NCBI GenBank assembly: GCA_003116995.1
Contig: BDSL01000029.1
Span: forward strand, 806,001 to 870,000
Direction of reading: 5' to 3'
DNA from: Yamagishiella unicocca
Lineage: Eukaryota > Chlorophyta > Chlorophyceae > Chlamydomonadales > Volvocaceae
Length of the DNA: 64,000 nt
The translations under genes were made by a program, and so were the position numbers. The notes under the pieces were generated by a model that saw only the letters and a program-made list of their open reading frames with translations, made no database searches and was not told where the DNA came from. How positions within the stretch are numbered: the first letter of the stretch is position 1; each line of letters begins with the position of its first letter. Below are positions 37,401 through 49,800 of the stretch, piece by piece.

Positions 37401-40400
37401 GAGCGGTCTCAGGCAAGTATGTCGATCCTTATCTAATATTCGGGTTGGCCGCCCCCGCATCACCACACAAAGGCTATGGTACTTCAGGTACATATGTACA
37501 CGATGCGACGTAGGCGATATGTTTTTTTACATGTACATGAATGTTTGTCCTACTCCGTCTGCGGCCCTATGTCAGCTGGTGCAATGGCGTGGTCGGTGCT
37601 GGAACGCTGTGAAGGTAAACACGGTCCGGTGTTAACGTCTTGTATTTGTGTTGGCCATCTAGCGCTCAATCCACCTTCCGTCCATTATTTACAAGCTGCG
37701 GCCCAATGCGCCTGGTCCCTCCAAACATCAACTTGCTTCCTGACTAATTCGCCGACTGTGACCTGCTTCTGCAACTTCAGGGGCTGTCGTATTTGCAATC
37801 CTGCTGGTTGCAGCGATAGTGCTGATTCGTCGGCGTAGGGCTGCGAAGGTGGACAAGGACCACGTCGTTGATGCTGAGAACGATCAATTTCAGTGGATGA
37901 ACGCGAAAGCCAATGATGCACACCGACAAAGCGACAAGTGAGTGTTTTTAAACCAACACTTCGTCATTTATCCATGCAAGCGCCGACGTCCAATTACATT
38001 AGTAAGGCTGAATGCTGCATGCATTATCCCGCAGTCAGGTAGGTGCATCTGTCCACCATTCAATAGCGCGTTTTCAAAGTTTGCATTTTTCTTTACCTTT
38101 TTTGTCCGAAAACGTGCCTTCTAGACTTTGCGTAGGCCATTGTCAGGCTGAACGTTGCGAAAACGTGTATTTCATCTTCTGCGGCGTCCCTTGCTGCACA
38201 GTATGTGGCTGTTCATATTACTGCTGTAATGTTGTGAACGTAGAGATAGGTTGTTATCCGTAGAGATAGGTTGTTATTCTAACCTCGGCGATCGACAAAC
38301 AGCAATCAGCACCTTAGACAGCCGAAAACGCGCTATATTTGACGTGGGCAGGGAGTTAATTTGTCCGGGTGCGTATTGGCATCAGTTCCCATCTGGTTAC
38401 AAACGGCACATACAACGCATCGAAGCTTATCACGCAGCCGTGGCCTGATTATGTACCGTTAGGTAGTTGCTTGGTTGGTTGTTACGTGATGGTGGACTAT
38501 GTTAGCTCCCTGTGCACTCGCTCCAAATGGCTCCTTCAGCTGATGAACGGTGACAGACTAGAGCATCAGCAGCAATTGCCAATACTCGCTACCAGAAAGC
38601 CTGCCAGGGTCGTTCCTGCTTTTGTTGGCTTGCAATGTAGCGCCTGGTTGCTGCTGATCGCAAACATGCATGGATGGGTAAAAACAGGTAAAAGGGCACC
38701 CCCTTCTCCACATCCTACCGCAATGCTAGCATATGGATCGAACACACGGATAGCATTTTGTACCAGGCGATGGGCCGCCTGCTACACATACATAACGAAT
38801 TGGTCCGTGTCTTGTTTGATCGACCTGGCAAGTCGTGGATCGCGGCGCACGCACGTGATCACGTCGTGATAGATCGGCGTTGTCGCGGCGCACAACTAAC
38901 ACAACTAATAATGCCGCCACGTTCCGCCTTCATTGTCGAAGCGCTTTGTCGGCTACTGCGAAAAGCAGCAGTGGTTGTGGCGAAGGCGACGGACCCGAGC
39001 CACAGCTTTCAGATGCCAACCAGAGGTAGGCGAGGACTAAGGGGGCTCGTATAGCATGTTAGGAGGTACTGGTACTGCTAACCGCATTATTGCGGGAAGA
39101 AAAAACAAGTGGCATGTACCTGTTGTAAGGCATGTGCTGTCCGGAGTGGATCTCGCTCGCTAACAAGTTATAATGTAGTACTTGTTGCAGTGGGCTCCAG
39201 GCGGGAAGTTGGAGCCATCGGGCGCCTTCGGCGTCTAAGAGACGAAGGAAGGATAAAAAGCCCACCCCAATCAAGATACGCGTATGCAGATAGTGTGTCG
39301 GCAGATAGGCGGGGCCCTGAGCCACAATGTTCTCATGCTACCCCTCTCATGCATTCCCTGTCCCTCCTTGCTATACGCCGTCCGCTGCTGGCCTGCCGCC
39401 CTCGGCCACAAATAAGACGTGACAGTTCAGGTAAGGCGCTATGGGCAAGAGGGCCGCGCCGAAGGACGCCACCCCGGGTCAGTCACGAGGCTTTGTGGAG
39501 CGTGGTCGACTAGTCGCGCGCGCGATGGTGGTGATAGACACTTAAGCCTTTACATGCACGCGCATGTGGGTGTGCCTTCGTCTGCGGCAACATCAGCCCA
39601 TGACGGAAGTCCGTCGGTTTAGTGCTGACCTGCTGGCGTTCTAGACGAGCCGCAATGGGCTACCTAGCCATGAAACATCCGAGTTACGGTGCGCACGCGT
39701 GGTGACGATGACGACTCACCCGTACGTATGCCTGCGTGCGTCCAGGCGAGCGCCACGATGGGAGCAACCAGCACGACATGCGAGCCCTGATATCAGACAG
39801 TGACGTGCCGGTGACGCTCCATACGCCCCATCGACCCGACATTGTGCTCAACGTCTGTCTCGACGACAGCAATGGCTCATCAACGCCGCCAGCCGTGCAA
39901 CCGGCGGCCTGCTTGCCTGCTCCGGACCCGAGGTCGCCAGTGAATCAAGCACACGCGGAAGGTCCTGTCAGCGATGGCGGCCAAGCTAGCCGCAGGGTCA
40001 CACTCCTCCCGACTGTGCTCGGCAAGGGTGGATTTGGGCGCGTCATGGAGGGGATGTACGGCGGCCAGAAGGTGGCGGTGAAGCTGGTGGGGGACATGGA
40101 ACAGTGGGGAGTGCCATCGGACGAGTTGGTGAAGAGCTTCGCACAGGAGGTTGAGGTGCGCGCATTTGCGGGTGGTAATACCATAGACGTGAGGCACGCT
40201 GCTGGTTGAGGCAAAGCGGGAGGTTATTAGGTGGCAGGAGGTTAGGCGGCAGGAGCGAGGTAAGGCGGCAGCAGGCTGCTTGAAATTTGTAGGTAGCCAT
40301 ATTTGAAAGGAGGATCTATGGTCGAAACGCAGAAGAGAGTGACTGCAATTATTCATTACCACATCGACCTCCATCCATTGTCATGCTGGGCTGCATAACA

Positions 40401-43400
40401 AGTATAGTGCAGCAGCTGTTGGTGAGGACATGCAAGTGTGCTGGGGTTTGTACGACTTCGGTCACAGGCTCGATCCTCCGCCTTGACGTGCTCGAGCACG
40501 GTGTGGATCATAGGCATGACCGTGTTTTGACCCTGCCACTATATCTGCCACGGACGATCCTGCTGTATGAAGAGGAGTATATCGTTATCGTCCATGGGAA
40601 TAGTGATTATCACTCCCTCCCGCTTGACGGCTGCTCAGGTGCTGGGCCGCTGTCAGCACCCCAACATCGTCCGCCTGATCGCGGCGTGCGTCACACCGCC
40701 TCGGCTTTGCCTGGTGATGGAGCTCATGGAGGCATCCCTGGAGCGGGTGCTGTACGGAAAGGTACCGCCAGAGCCCATGCCGATAGCCAAGGTGCGTACC
40801 GAGCGGATTGGTCATCCGCCAACCGAAGTGACAGGTTGATTTAGGAGGAAAGCGGTGTAGCTGCCGTAGTGGGCGTCGTTTATGTAGCACGCCAGGGCGT
40901 TTGATCCTTTCCTCGCCTGGCGACCTAGTGAGGACAACGTCGTCGTTTGTCGTCAGTTCATGCTTGGACGTTTCTCCTTTGATCGTACGTTTTGGTCGGT
41001 TGTTGGTCTTGCTCACAATCACAGTGCTCACGTATGTTCCGAGGTGATAACCGCTAACTGCCCCCAATCCTTGTCCTTCATGGGTTGGCAGGTGTTGCAC
41101 ATTGGGATCTGTATCGCAAACGCCCTGGCGTACTTGCACCCCACCATCGTGCACCGCGACCTAAAGGTGCGTCATGTGTACGACACGATAGCAGCGCAGG
41201 CAGCAAAGGGCATGTGCGCAGGACTGCAAGGGGAGGGATGCATTGTCCGCACGCACCCATACCTCGTGATCACATATCCCCTCCCTTGCGGCCCCTTCCC
41301 GTTTCGTCCTCTATTATTGGCAGCCTGGAAACGTGCTGCTCAATAAACCCTGGAGCGACCGGCCCATCGTCAAGCTAACGGTACGTTCGTAGAGACACCT
41401 ATGCCACAGCGACTGGCTAGCTAGCTAGTTTAGGGGAGCCCTGCCTGTGTTTACAAATTATGGCAATTTGGAGGAATATCCCTTGACGTTCATGGCCGAA
41501 TCTCGTCCCTTCTCTGGCGGGAGGTGTCAGAGGGCCTTACCTGTGTTGGTTTCTTTTCCCATCCTAAATTTCTTTCATTCTTAGCTGGCAACCAAACACC
41601 ACTGTCCTGCCCGACCGCAGGACTTCGGGCTCTCCCGGCTGCGGATCACGGTAGTGCCCACGGAACACCCGGAGGCAGGCACGGTAGGTGATGATGGGTC
41701 TTAGGCTTACAAGGATTAAGTTTGTCTGAAAGGGTGAAAGGGACGCACGCAATAGGAAATATGTATACGGTAATACGCATGTCCCGCAATCCTTGGGGAT
41801 GCGGTGTGTGTTGTGGATGGATAGCGGTGAGTTTAGGGGGACTACCGCGCCTGCAAACTGAAGTTACCTAGCTGTTGTTAGCGTTACCCGCGCCGCACTT
41901 TGATACTGTACGACATCACCAGCAACAACAACGCCAGCACCAACGATTACCAACGCCGTCATTACAAAGTGCTCGATTCTGCACTTTGGTTTCGGCTTTA
42001 ATGATACGGGACTACTAAAATTCAGTAACCCCTCCCCACCTTCAATCCGTCGTCTGCTGCGCCTGCGGCTGCCAACTCCAACCTGTCGCTGGTGCGCATC
42101 GGCTGTTTGACGACCTGGCAACATGAATGCCCAACGCTGGGGCGCAAAATAACATTGCCGTCACCAATGGTTGCTGATGCCATCACCCCTGGCATTCATC
42201 TGTGCGCCCTGTATGTTATCTCCAGCCGGCTTACATGGCACCCGTAAGTAGTAGTTAGTAGTTAGTAGTAGCTGCGGTTGCATGTCCGTGCCGGCGAAGT
42301 TAGCAATCCTGACCGGGCTGCTGCTCTATTGGACGGCCTCGACGCGGCTCGGCGTCTACGCCACATTACCATCTGCTACGTGTGCCAGCGAATCTTATCG
42401 CGGCAGATCCGAGCTGGTGGGTAGGCGTTCGGTGTGCATACTTCGTTCAGTGTTCAACTTCCCATGCATTATCGCGTCGTCTGCAAATTGCGTCGAATTC
42501 CCGCAAATAAAACCAGCTTCCTTTCTCGCCGTCCCTTCCTGCAGGAGTGCTTTGACGTCAACAACAGGAGTATCGTCCATCAGGCGGTACGCACATATGG
42601 GTAGTCTCCGGGGCGTCATCCGCATCTGTCCTAGCTAGCTAACGTCCGGCTCCCAGGCACAGATGGACAGGGCCACAACAACTGCCGCCTCACTCTGTAG
42701 CGTACGCGTATGCGGTAGTGTAACGCTTTCTGCACCCGTTGTACTGGCTGGCGACAATATTTTCCGGTGGTTCCGCACTGAAATGGAATGTGGAATCTTT
42801 CGGTTCATTTTTTACTAAGCTAGTGTTACAATGGGCTCCAGATCCGAGGGTGCGCGTTTTTTTACCTATTTTCGCCTGTGGAAATCGGAATGGCAATATT
42901 ATAGGTTTTATTTGAGGGATGCAGTGTGCTTGTGCAGATTCGGCCGGTAACTGCCAGCTCGTGTACAAGCAACCTGCTTATCGCACGCCTGAATATTAAA
43001 AAATAGCTTCATTACAATATGAGGAACACAAACGCGTACTCCTATCGTTTCGAACGTAAGCGTTGCTTCGTTTATCTAATAATTTATAACCGCTGCGCAT
43101 CCGTTTGCCCAATCGGCCTATCTGTCTTTTACCTGGCTGCGCCCTGAGACATCCACCGCTTGTGCACCGGCTGCCCGCTTCCAGGACATCTACTCCCTCG
43201 GGGTGCTGCTATGGGAGATGCTCTCTGGCTGCACGCCGTGGACGGGACTAAGCCCGATTGCTATCGCTTTAAAGGTACGGCCTGTCCGCTCGGCCCAGGG
43301 TGCAACTAGCACCGCCTATTAGTGACACTGGGAATCAATTATGCCGCACAATACCGGTAATGAAAATTGGGAATCGTTGAAATGACTTGTAGATCCGAAA

Positions 43401-44575
43401 TCGCATAGGATGTGTTCTGGATGGCGCCATCCGTACGGCATCGCGATTGCCTCGGGATGCGACGGTTTGGACCTCATCTCAGCTACCCGGAGTGCGCTCC
43501 TTACTTTTGCGGCAGCGGTCATGCATCAGCAACACGACGCTACTCGCTACTGTGTTGTATGGCCGTCTCGTGTAGAGTGTTACCTAATATAACTTCCATA
43601 GCAACATATTTCGCTCCCCCTGCGCCCTTCCGAGCTTACCTACCTCAGCGCCGTCCATAGCTCACTTCACTCCTGCATCTTCAATGTGTCCGCCGCTGCA
43701 CCGATGATCTGGCTTCACAAGTGCACATCGTTTATGTTCAAAACATGGGACTAGTGAGATTTACCTATCCATATGATTTGCGGTAAAACCCTCAGGGCCC
43801 TACATGTTGGCGCGTTAATTAATTACGTTCGCGACGGCTTGGTTTCAGCTACGACTACGGCGTCGAGTTCATTTAACCGCGCCGCCTCGGATTGATGCCC
43901 GTTCAGGTTACATACAACCACTGCCACTTGCCTCTCGATACTTTGGACAGCACGCGCTGTCCACGCAAGCTGCACAGGCTGCTGCAAGAGTGCTGGGACG
44001 AAGATCCCGCCAGACGACCGGCGGCGGCTGAAGTAGCCAAACACTTGTTACTGGTGCAGGAGCAGGTACGTCTGTTCTTCCAACGTGGTTATTAACGTCC
44101 GCGTGGGCACTGACACCGCCTGAGCTTCATAGATCAATCAAGTAGATAAGACGCATCGGAGCTGAGTGATCTATACGCATTGAATGATGCTCAGGTCGTA
44201 GGTACCATTGCGCTGTCCAGGAGAGCCGCGATCTCCAAAATACCGTTGATAAGTGGTTGTCTGACATGCGAGTTGCCTTCATTGCCATGCATCGACAGGA
44301 GCTTGCGCAGCTCTCGATTCGCGATCTTGCCTCCTCTCTTCTTGCACCGTCGTCAAACGTCATTCCGAACACGCTGTGACGTTGCACAGGTGCAGCAGGA
44401 CGCCGATGTGCAGGCCAGTGGCCCCCTTGCTACGTGCCAAGCTTACGAGGCAGCAGCTGGTACAGGTGCAGTGCGATGGCGACCACTAGTGCAAACACCG
44501 CCCTGTGAAGATGTCGGTATGCCGACGGTGAAGTTCTCAGTTGTAGATTTATTCTCCGGGACGCACGATTTCTGA
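31482..44575 (+). CDS. Receptor-like TKL-family protein kinase
   Basis: Predicted surface receptor kinase. Secure exons: 31,482-31,880 (signal-like CLLWMILNPFG, then LILITRNIVITG of a beta-helix ectodomain); 32,224-32,308; 32,895-32,969; 34,479-34,555; 37,016-37,412 (Cys-rich); 37,781-37,937 (membrane helix AVVFAILLVAAIVLI then RRRR); ~39,778-40,155 (LGKGGFGRV, VAVK); 40,639-40,791; 41,092-41,166 (HRDLK); 41,324-41,380; 41,621-41,683 (DFGLSR); 42,226-42,243 (18 nt, AYMAP); 42,545-42,586; 43,185-43,274 (DIYSLGVLLWEML); 43,907-44,065; 44,390-44,575. Kinase exons keep phase 0 throughout and all catalytic residues are present, so it should be active. Missing links lie between 34,555 and 37,016 (a candidate near 36,540-36,660) and between 37,937 and 39,778. 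Two introns appear to use GC donors. If those links fail, the ectodomain and kinase could be two genes. Confidence 0.83.
34922..34985. repeat. Solo end of the inverted-repeat element
   Basis: Reads CGGTGAACCGGTAATTAACA through GACCAGTCCGGTCGCTGCCTC, identical in its core to the right end of the element at 25,061-26,337. Only about 60 bp of one arm is present. It lies in an intron of the receptor-like kinase. Confidence 0.85.
35826..35882 (+). repeat. LINE 3' tail fragment
   Basis: Contains CTTCTGCGTCTCTTTCAGTG and GATGCGCCCGATGGCTCTAC, the terminal part of the LINE family, in plus orientation within a receptor-kinase intron. Confidence 0.75.
36282..36314. repeat. Short telomere-like tract
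   Basis: Reads GGTTTAGGGTTTTAGGGGTT, mixing TTTAGGG and TTTTAGGG units, within the receptor-kinase locus. It is too short to be a telomere. Confidence 0.6.
39185..39262 (-). repeat. LINE 3' tail fragment
   Basis: Contains GCAGTGGGCTCCAGGCGGGA and GAGCCATCGGGCGCC followed by GAGACGAAGGAAGGA, the minus-strand form of the LINE tail, in a receptor-kinase intron. Confidence 0.7.
42826..42856 (-). repeat. LINE 3' end remnant
   Basis: GTTACAATGGGCTCCAGATC matches the last bases of the LINE family. It is a very short remnant in a receptor-kinase intron. Confidence 0.55.
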
Positions 44576-45169
44576 ATGAGTCGTTATCAACAGGCCTAGA
44601 ATAATTTTGATATTGCCGCCCAAACATGCCAGTGTGCAGAAGTATGAATCCAACATACTTCAACACGCGTTGCGTTGTGTACGCCGATACAAAGCAAACG
44701 TCCTGGCAGCAAGCGCCTTTACCTGGCTGAGTCAAAACCGCGCTGGTGCCGTGTCCTAGCTATGATAACGGTGGAGGGTCCGGTGGGATTGCAGTGAGCT
44801 CCGTAACCAGAAGGAAAGAGGGGGAAAGCCATCGGGCACGGCGCCGGTGGCGGCCTGGCAACAGATGTGGGAGTATGAGGGAATAAGACCTGACTTATCG
44901 TAACGATATAACGAGGTAAAGCAGTTTGTCGCGACGATACAGCCGTAATTGCGTGGAAGCAGAGTGTCCCTGATGCGGCTGACGTACTTGTACGGCATGG
45001 TCAATATTAGGGCAGTCTTCGCTCGAGCTTGTTGACTGCCGTTTGTGTTAAGTACTAAGGGGCTTTGTCCGTCTGCCGGGACGGTGGCCTCTATAGTTCC
45101 CGACCCTCCCATTTCTGCTGCGGGCTGTGCACAGTCGCCCGAGTGCGTTCTGATTGCTTTAGGTCGGTA
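44576..45169. other. 3' flank of the receptor kinase
   Basis: Presumed 3' UTR and flank. I did not find a TGTAA within a few hundred bases of the stop. A degenerate LINE tail (AGTGAGCTCCGTAACCAGAA, GCCATCGGGCACGG) lies at about 44,783-44,850 on the minus strand. Confidence 0.5.
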
Positions 45170-45510
45170 TCTCTGTGTGCGGTCTGCTGTGCGGTTGGGC
45201 GAGTCTCCTTGATGGTGGTGTAGACAGCGGCGCGCAGCCCTCGGTGCAACACGGGTACTGCCAGCACAGTCGGCCACTAGTGCACTGTTTAACGGGCGGG
45301 GTTTTCCGTGGTTTGGGAATTGTTGTGAGGAGGCGACTGGGATCTGAGTGCCGGTTGTAGCTCGGTATCCCACGGGTGCCCTCGGGGCTTTTTGGTGGTT
45401 TGCCATATCTCGGTCGGCCAGTTTGTTCTTCTTCCTGCGTCTCTTTCAAGTGTCAGGCGATGCGCCCGATGGCTCGACCTTCTGGTGTGGGTCCATTCTC
45501 CAGCTGTTGT
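45170..45510 (+). mobile_element. 5'-truncated LINE copy (3' UTR only)
   Basis: Plus-oriented counterpart of the LINE 3' UTR: GGTGGTTTGCCATATCTCGG, then TTCTTCTTCCTGCGTCTCTT and GGCGATGCGCCCGATGGCTC. It lies between the convergent receptor-kinase and EIN2-like genes. Confidence 0.7.
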
Positions 45511-46613
45511 TGCGTCACATAATGACGCGTGTGTAGGCCACTATACTGATGAGAGCCAGCCCCAGCGACGGCTGGAAGGCCGTGGTGGTGTGGTTGCAGC
45601 ATCCACAGGTACCTAGCATGCCCTTACATTCACGAGCATGCTCGTTTGCACCAACCACGTATGGTTTCATGTAAAGCGCACGTATAGTTCGAGTATTGAC
45701 AGACAGATATTGGTATTTTCGGAACTGCCTGCTCGGTCCCAAGGGCGGCCTGAGCGCAGTGAGAATGCAACGCGCGTGTGCGCATGTGTGTGGTGGGCTC
45801 CCACAGCATCCGGTCCCTAGCATTCCGCAACAGTCGAACGGAGTCAACACCGGTATGTGCAATCTTCAGGCTGGCCACCTCGCACAGGTCAGGGCCTGGC
45901 ACCGCACCGCAATTCACTCGAGACGTCAGCAAAGTGAGTCAGCGGCTGCCCGCAGTCCCCACCTAACATTTCTTCCGGCTGCTCCGCACAACATGTCCCT
46001 CCTGTTGTCAGCGGATTAGGCCGGGGGCGAGCGCACACTTCAACAACGCGTACTCGAATACGCTCACGACACAGCCCTGCCATCTCCATCCCCCAGTATT
46101 TACCGTGATACACCTACGGCCATGCAACGCACATCTCGTGCTCTTCGCCGGCCCAAGCGCTTTCATAGCTGGGTCTCACCCATCGTAGAATTCAGCACTC
46201 GGAACCGCCGCTAGCTCATCCATGGTACAAAGCACACGCGTCTGTCCACACAACCAAAACTGTAGATGACATTGGCGGAATGCTGCCAGCTACGATCCCA
46301 AGGCTGATTGGGAACGATGTACTTGTCGGAATCAGTGATGTGGTGCTCCGGTGATCCGTAAATGTAATAGCAGAAGTACCATTAATGGTTTCACCATGTA
46401 CAGGACGTGTAGGAAAACGAACAAGCTTAAAAAACAACAAGACTAACGTGCTGATACTCATAACCCACTGTAACAGTTACTACTGCTCACAAAAACGTTG
46501 GGTCCAGCCGACATTAGTACTGCGCGACGTGCCAACAATATTATGGACACAAAACCATTTGCTTTAGGCGCCCGTTTATTGCAGGATACAGGTGTTGCCG
46601 AACGAAATTAGGG

Positions 46614-46618
46614 TTACA
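46614..46618 (-). terminator. Probable polyadenylation signal of the EIN2-like gene
   Basis: TGTAA on the minus strand, about 245 bp downstream of the stop codon at 46,862-46,864. TGTAA is the usual polyadenylation signal in volvocine algae. Confidence 0.55.
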
Positions 46619-46659
46619 CAGCATTTCGCAACAACGCCAGGACAACCGTAGAAGCAATA

Positions 46660-46676
46660 AAAACCCTAAACCCTAA
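46660..46676. repeat. Interstitial telomere-like repeat
   Basis: AAACCCTAAACCCTAA, two complementary TTTAGGG units, in the presumed 3' UTR of the EIN2-like gene. Confidence 0.65.
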
Positions 46677-46861
46677 GCGCCCCGTCACACCAAACCACTC
46701 TCGCAAGTTTGCTCTCCTCATCAAATGGCTCGCCGGTGACAGCAGCACAGACGATAACACCCACGCTCAGAACGCCCGCCGCACTACTTTTGGTATTAAG
46801 AGCCGGCAGCTCGGTGCTCTAACCGTGTGATTAAGAGCCAGCAGCTCGGTCCTCAGTGCGG

Positions 46862-49800
46862 CTACGTGGTCCGCGGCAGCACCGCCGGCCGGAGAACCGC
46901 GGTGCCGCCGTGCTGCCCAGCCGGTAAAGCACCCCGCCAGCCAGATGTTGACGCCGCCACTGCGGCGCTCGCGGCGTTGCCGGCAGCTGCGGCCGGTGTG
47001 CCGCCTCCGGCTCCGCCCAGACGTCGCCGGTAGCGGCGCAGGACGGACACTATGATCTCCTTCCCCTGGGGCCGGACAGGAGGGTGCGTGAGTGGGTGTG
47101 CAATGTTGGAACGGGATATTGTAAATTTGGTTTTGGCAACCGGGGCGCGCCAAGGTCGATGCGAGCGCAACTGGCCAGGATGGCGAGGCAGGTGGGCCAG
47201 GTAAGTTGGATAGGCGTGAGGCCGGCCCGGAATGCCGTACTCCATGTCCACATGCCCACGGCGCCATCCCTGCCACCTGGACGTCTAAACGTGCTCGCTT
47301 ATTACCCATTAAAGCCAGGAGGGAAGCTCGGTACCGAACGAGCCGCTGCCTGGTCAGCGTCCCTCGGTACCGGAAGAGCAGCAAGAGCCGCTGCCTGGTA
47401 AGCGTCACGTCACCGCCTCTGCAGCAGCTCCCCGCTCACCTTGGGAAAGGCCACCTCCCCAGCCGCCGTGTCCGCTGGGCCGCGCCGCTCCAGCGGCCCG
47501 CCCTCCAGCCCCGCCAGCTGCTGCTGCAGCTCCCACCGCACCAGCGTCAAGTGGGCCCTACACAGCCTCAGCGCAGTAGCCGGAAGCATGGGCTGCTGCT
47601 GTTGTTGCTGCCGCTGCTGCTGCTGCTGCGACCCGGAACGCTGCTGCAGGGCCCCGCCAGGCCGTTGCTGCTGCTGCTGGGCATGTTGGTGGTGATGGTG
47701 ATGGTGATGGTTATGCTGAGGGCGCGCGGAATGTTGTTCCTGATGCTGCTGCGGCAATAGCGCAGCGCCGGCGCCTGCTGTTCCACCGGCGGGTGCCGCC
47801 ACCGACGCCGCCGCCGCCGCCGTGTCGAGCTGCGCATCCCACATCACTCCCTGCAAGCGGTTGAGCACCGAGGCGTAGCGGCCCCACAGCTCCGGCCGGG
47901 ACTCCACCGAGCACCATTGCGCCAGCGTGAAGGCGCACCACAGCCCGAAGCTCATCAACACCGCCGGGCCGAACACGCACCAGGAGCTGAGGGTCGGCTG
48001 CGACGGCGACGGCTGCTGCGGCGGGTCCTGCCGAGGAGGCGGCGGGAGGGAGGCGGGCGGGCGCGACGACGCGGGGGGGGCTCCGAAACCATCATGTGGT
48101 GAACCTCGCGCCGCGGGGGCGGCGCTGAGCTGCGCCCTGGAGGTGTCGTGGCGGCGGTGCGCTGTGGTGGCTGAGGTTCCAGTCGCGAAGCCAAGCGATG
48201 GGAGGCACGCCGTGCGCTTGGCGGCTTGTTGCTGCTGCTCGTCATCCTCGGTACGGCCGGCGTACGGCATCGCAGGAGCGGCCCCGCCGCCAGGCCCACC
48301 CCACCAGCCGCGTTTCTGCGACGCCGATTGCTGCAGCTGCAGCTGCAGCTGCTGCTGGTTTGCGCCCTGCATGAGCTGGGCTGGCGTGTAATCATCAGCT
48401 ACACCTGGTGGTCGGAACCGCAGGTCGGTTGAAGGGCCGGAGGCCGCTGCCCATTGGGGCGCGCTGTCGCCCCTCCAAGCCTCAGAGGAAGCGACCGGCG
48501 CAGCCGCCTGCTCACCCCCCAGTCCCAGCCACGTCGCTGTTCTGTCGGCCGAAGTAGTCGCCGCACCCGTCGTCGTCTGCATGATCGGCGTCAACGCCAA
48601 CAGCTTTGACTGGTCAACGCTGCTGCTGTAGGTGCCCAGGCAAAGCGCCTGCAGTGCTACGAAGTCGCCATTCCGCGCAGCAAGGAGTATGGCTCGGTGG
48701 TAATGGTACGTCTGGTTGTCCTGAGAGTAGGAGGAGGGGGTGGAGAAGGAGAAGAGGAGAATATAGGTTATATGGAGGGGGTGGCGTGAAAACCGTTGAC
48801 GCGAAAAGGACAGGATAGTTATATGGAGGGGCCGGGAGGGGACGAAGGGGTGCGGTAGGGAAATCCGGAGGTATAGGTCTTGGTCGCGCCATGGAACTGA
48901 TGTGAATGGGGTTGCAGACCCCGGCATGGTTGCCGTCGCCTCAGCCATGTTTGTAAATAGTTGTCTGCCACTCTCCCGAGACGGGATCGACTCAGATAAC
49001 CTGACTGAAAGCATCGTCGGCAGCTTTATGTGCGTGTGCGTGCCAGGATGGGTGGGGTTGCGGTACCCCGCCATGTTACGGTTTGCAATTGCCTCAGCCA
49101 TGTTTTGTAAATAGTTGTCTGTCACTCTCCCGAGACGGGATCGACTCAGATAACCTGACTGAAAGCATCGTCGGCAGCTTTATGTGCGTGTGCGTGCCAG
49201 GATGGGTGGGGTTGCGGACCCCCGCCATGTTACGGTTTGCAATTGCCTCAGCCATGTTTTGTAAATAGTTGTCTGTCACTCTCCCGAGACGGGATCGACT
49301 CAGATAACCTGACTAAAGGCATCGTCGGCAGCTTTATGTGCGTGTGCGTGCCAGGATGGGTGGGGTTGCGGACCACCGCCATGTTACGGTTTGCAATTGC
49401 CTCAGCCATGTTTTGTAAATAGTTGTCTGTCACTCTCCCGAGACGGGATCGACTCAGATAACCTGACTGAAAGCATCGTCGGCAGCTTTATGTGCGTGTG
49501 CGTGCCAGGATGGATGGGGCTGCGGACCCCCGCCATGTTACGGTTTGCAATTGCCTCAGCCATGTTTTGTAAATAGTTGTCTGTCACTCTCCCGAAACGG
49601 GATCGACTCAGATAACCTGACTGAAAGCATCGTCGGCAGCTTTATGTGCGTGTGCGTGCCAGGATGGGTGGACCCCCGCCATGTTACGGTTTTTGATTGC
49701 CTCAGCCATGTTTGTAAATAGTTGTCTGTCACTCTCCCGAGACGGGATCGACTCAGATAACCTGACTGAAAGCATCGTCGGCAGCTTTATGTGCGTGTGC

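Larger units (their letters stand above)
45511..46861. other. Intergenic, 3' flank of the EIN2-like gene
   Basis: Holds the 3' UTR of the EIN2-like gene at its right end. No other gene is supported. Confidence 0.5.

Noticed and set aside
46660..46676. Chromosome end
   Set aside because: Only two telomere-like units, surrounded by unique sequence on both sides.
47410..49125. 571-codon minus-strand frame read as one gene start
   Set aside because: Its N-terminal part is satellite sequence; the true exon begins at 48,711 after an acceptor and continues an upstream gene.
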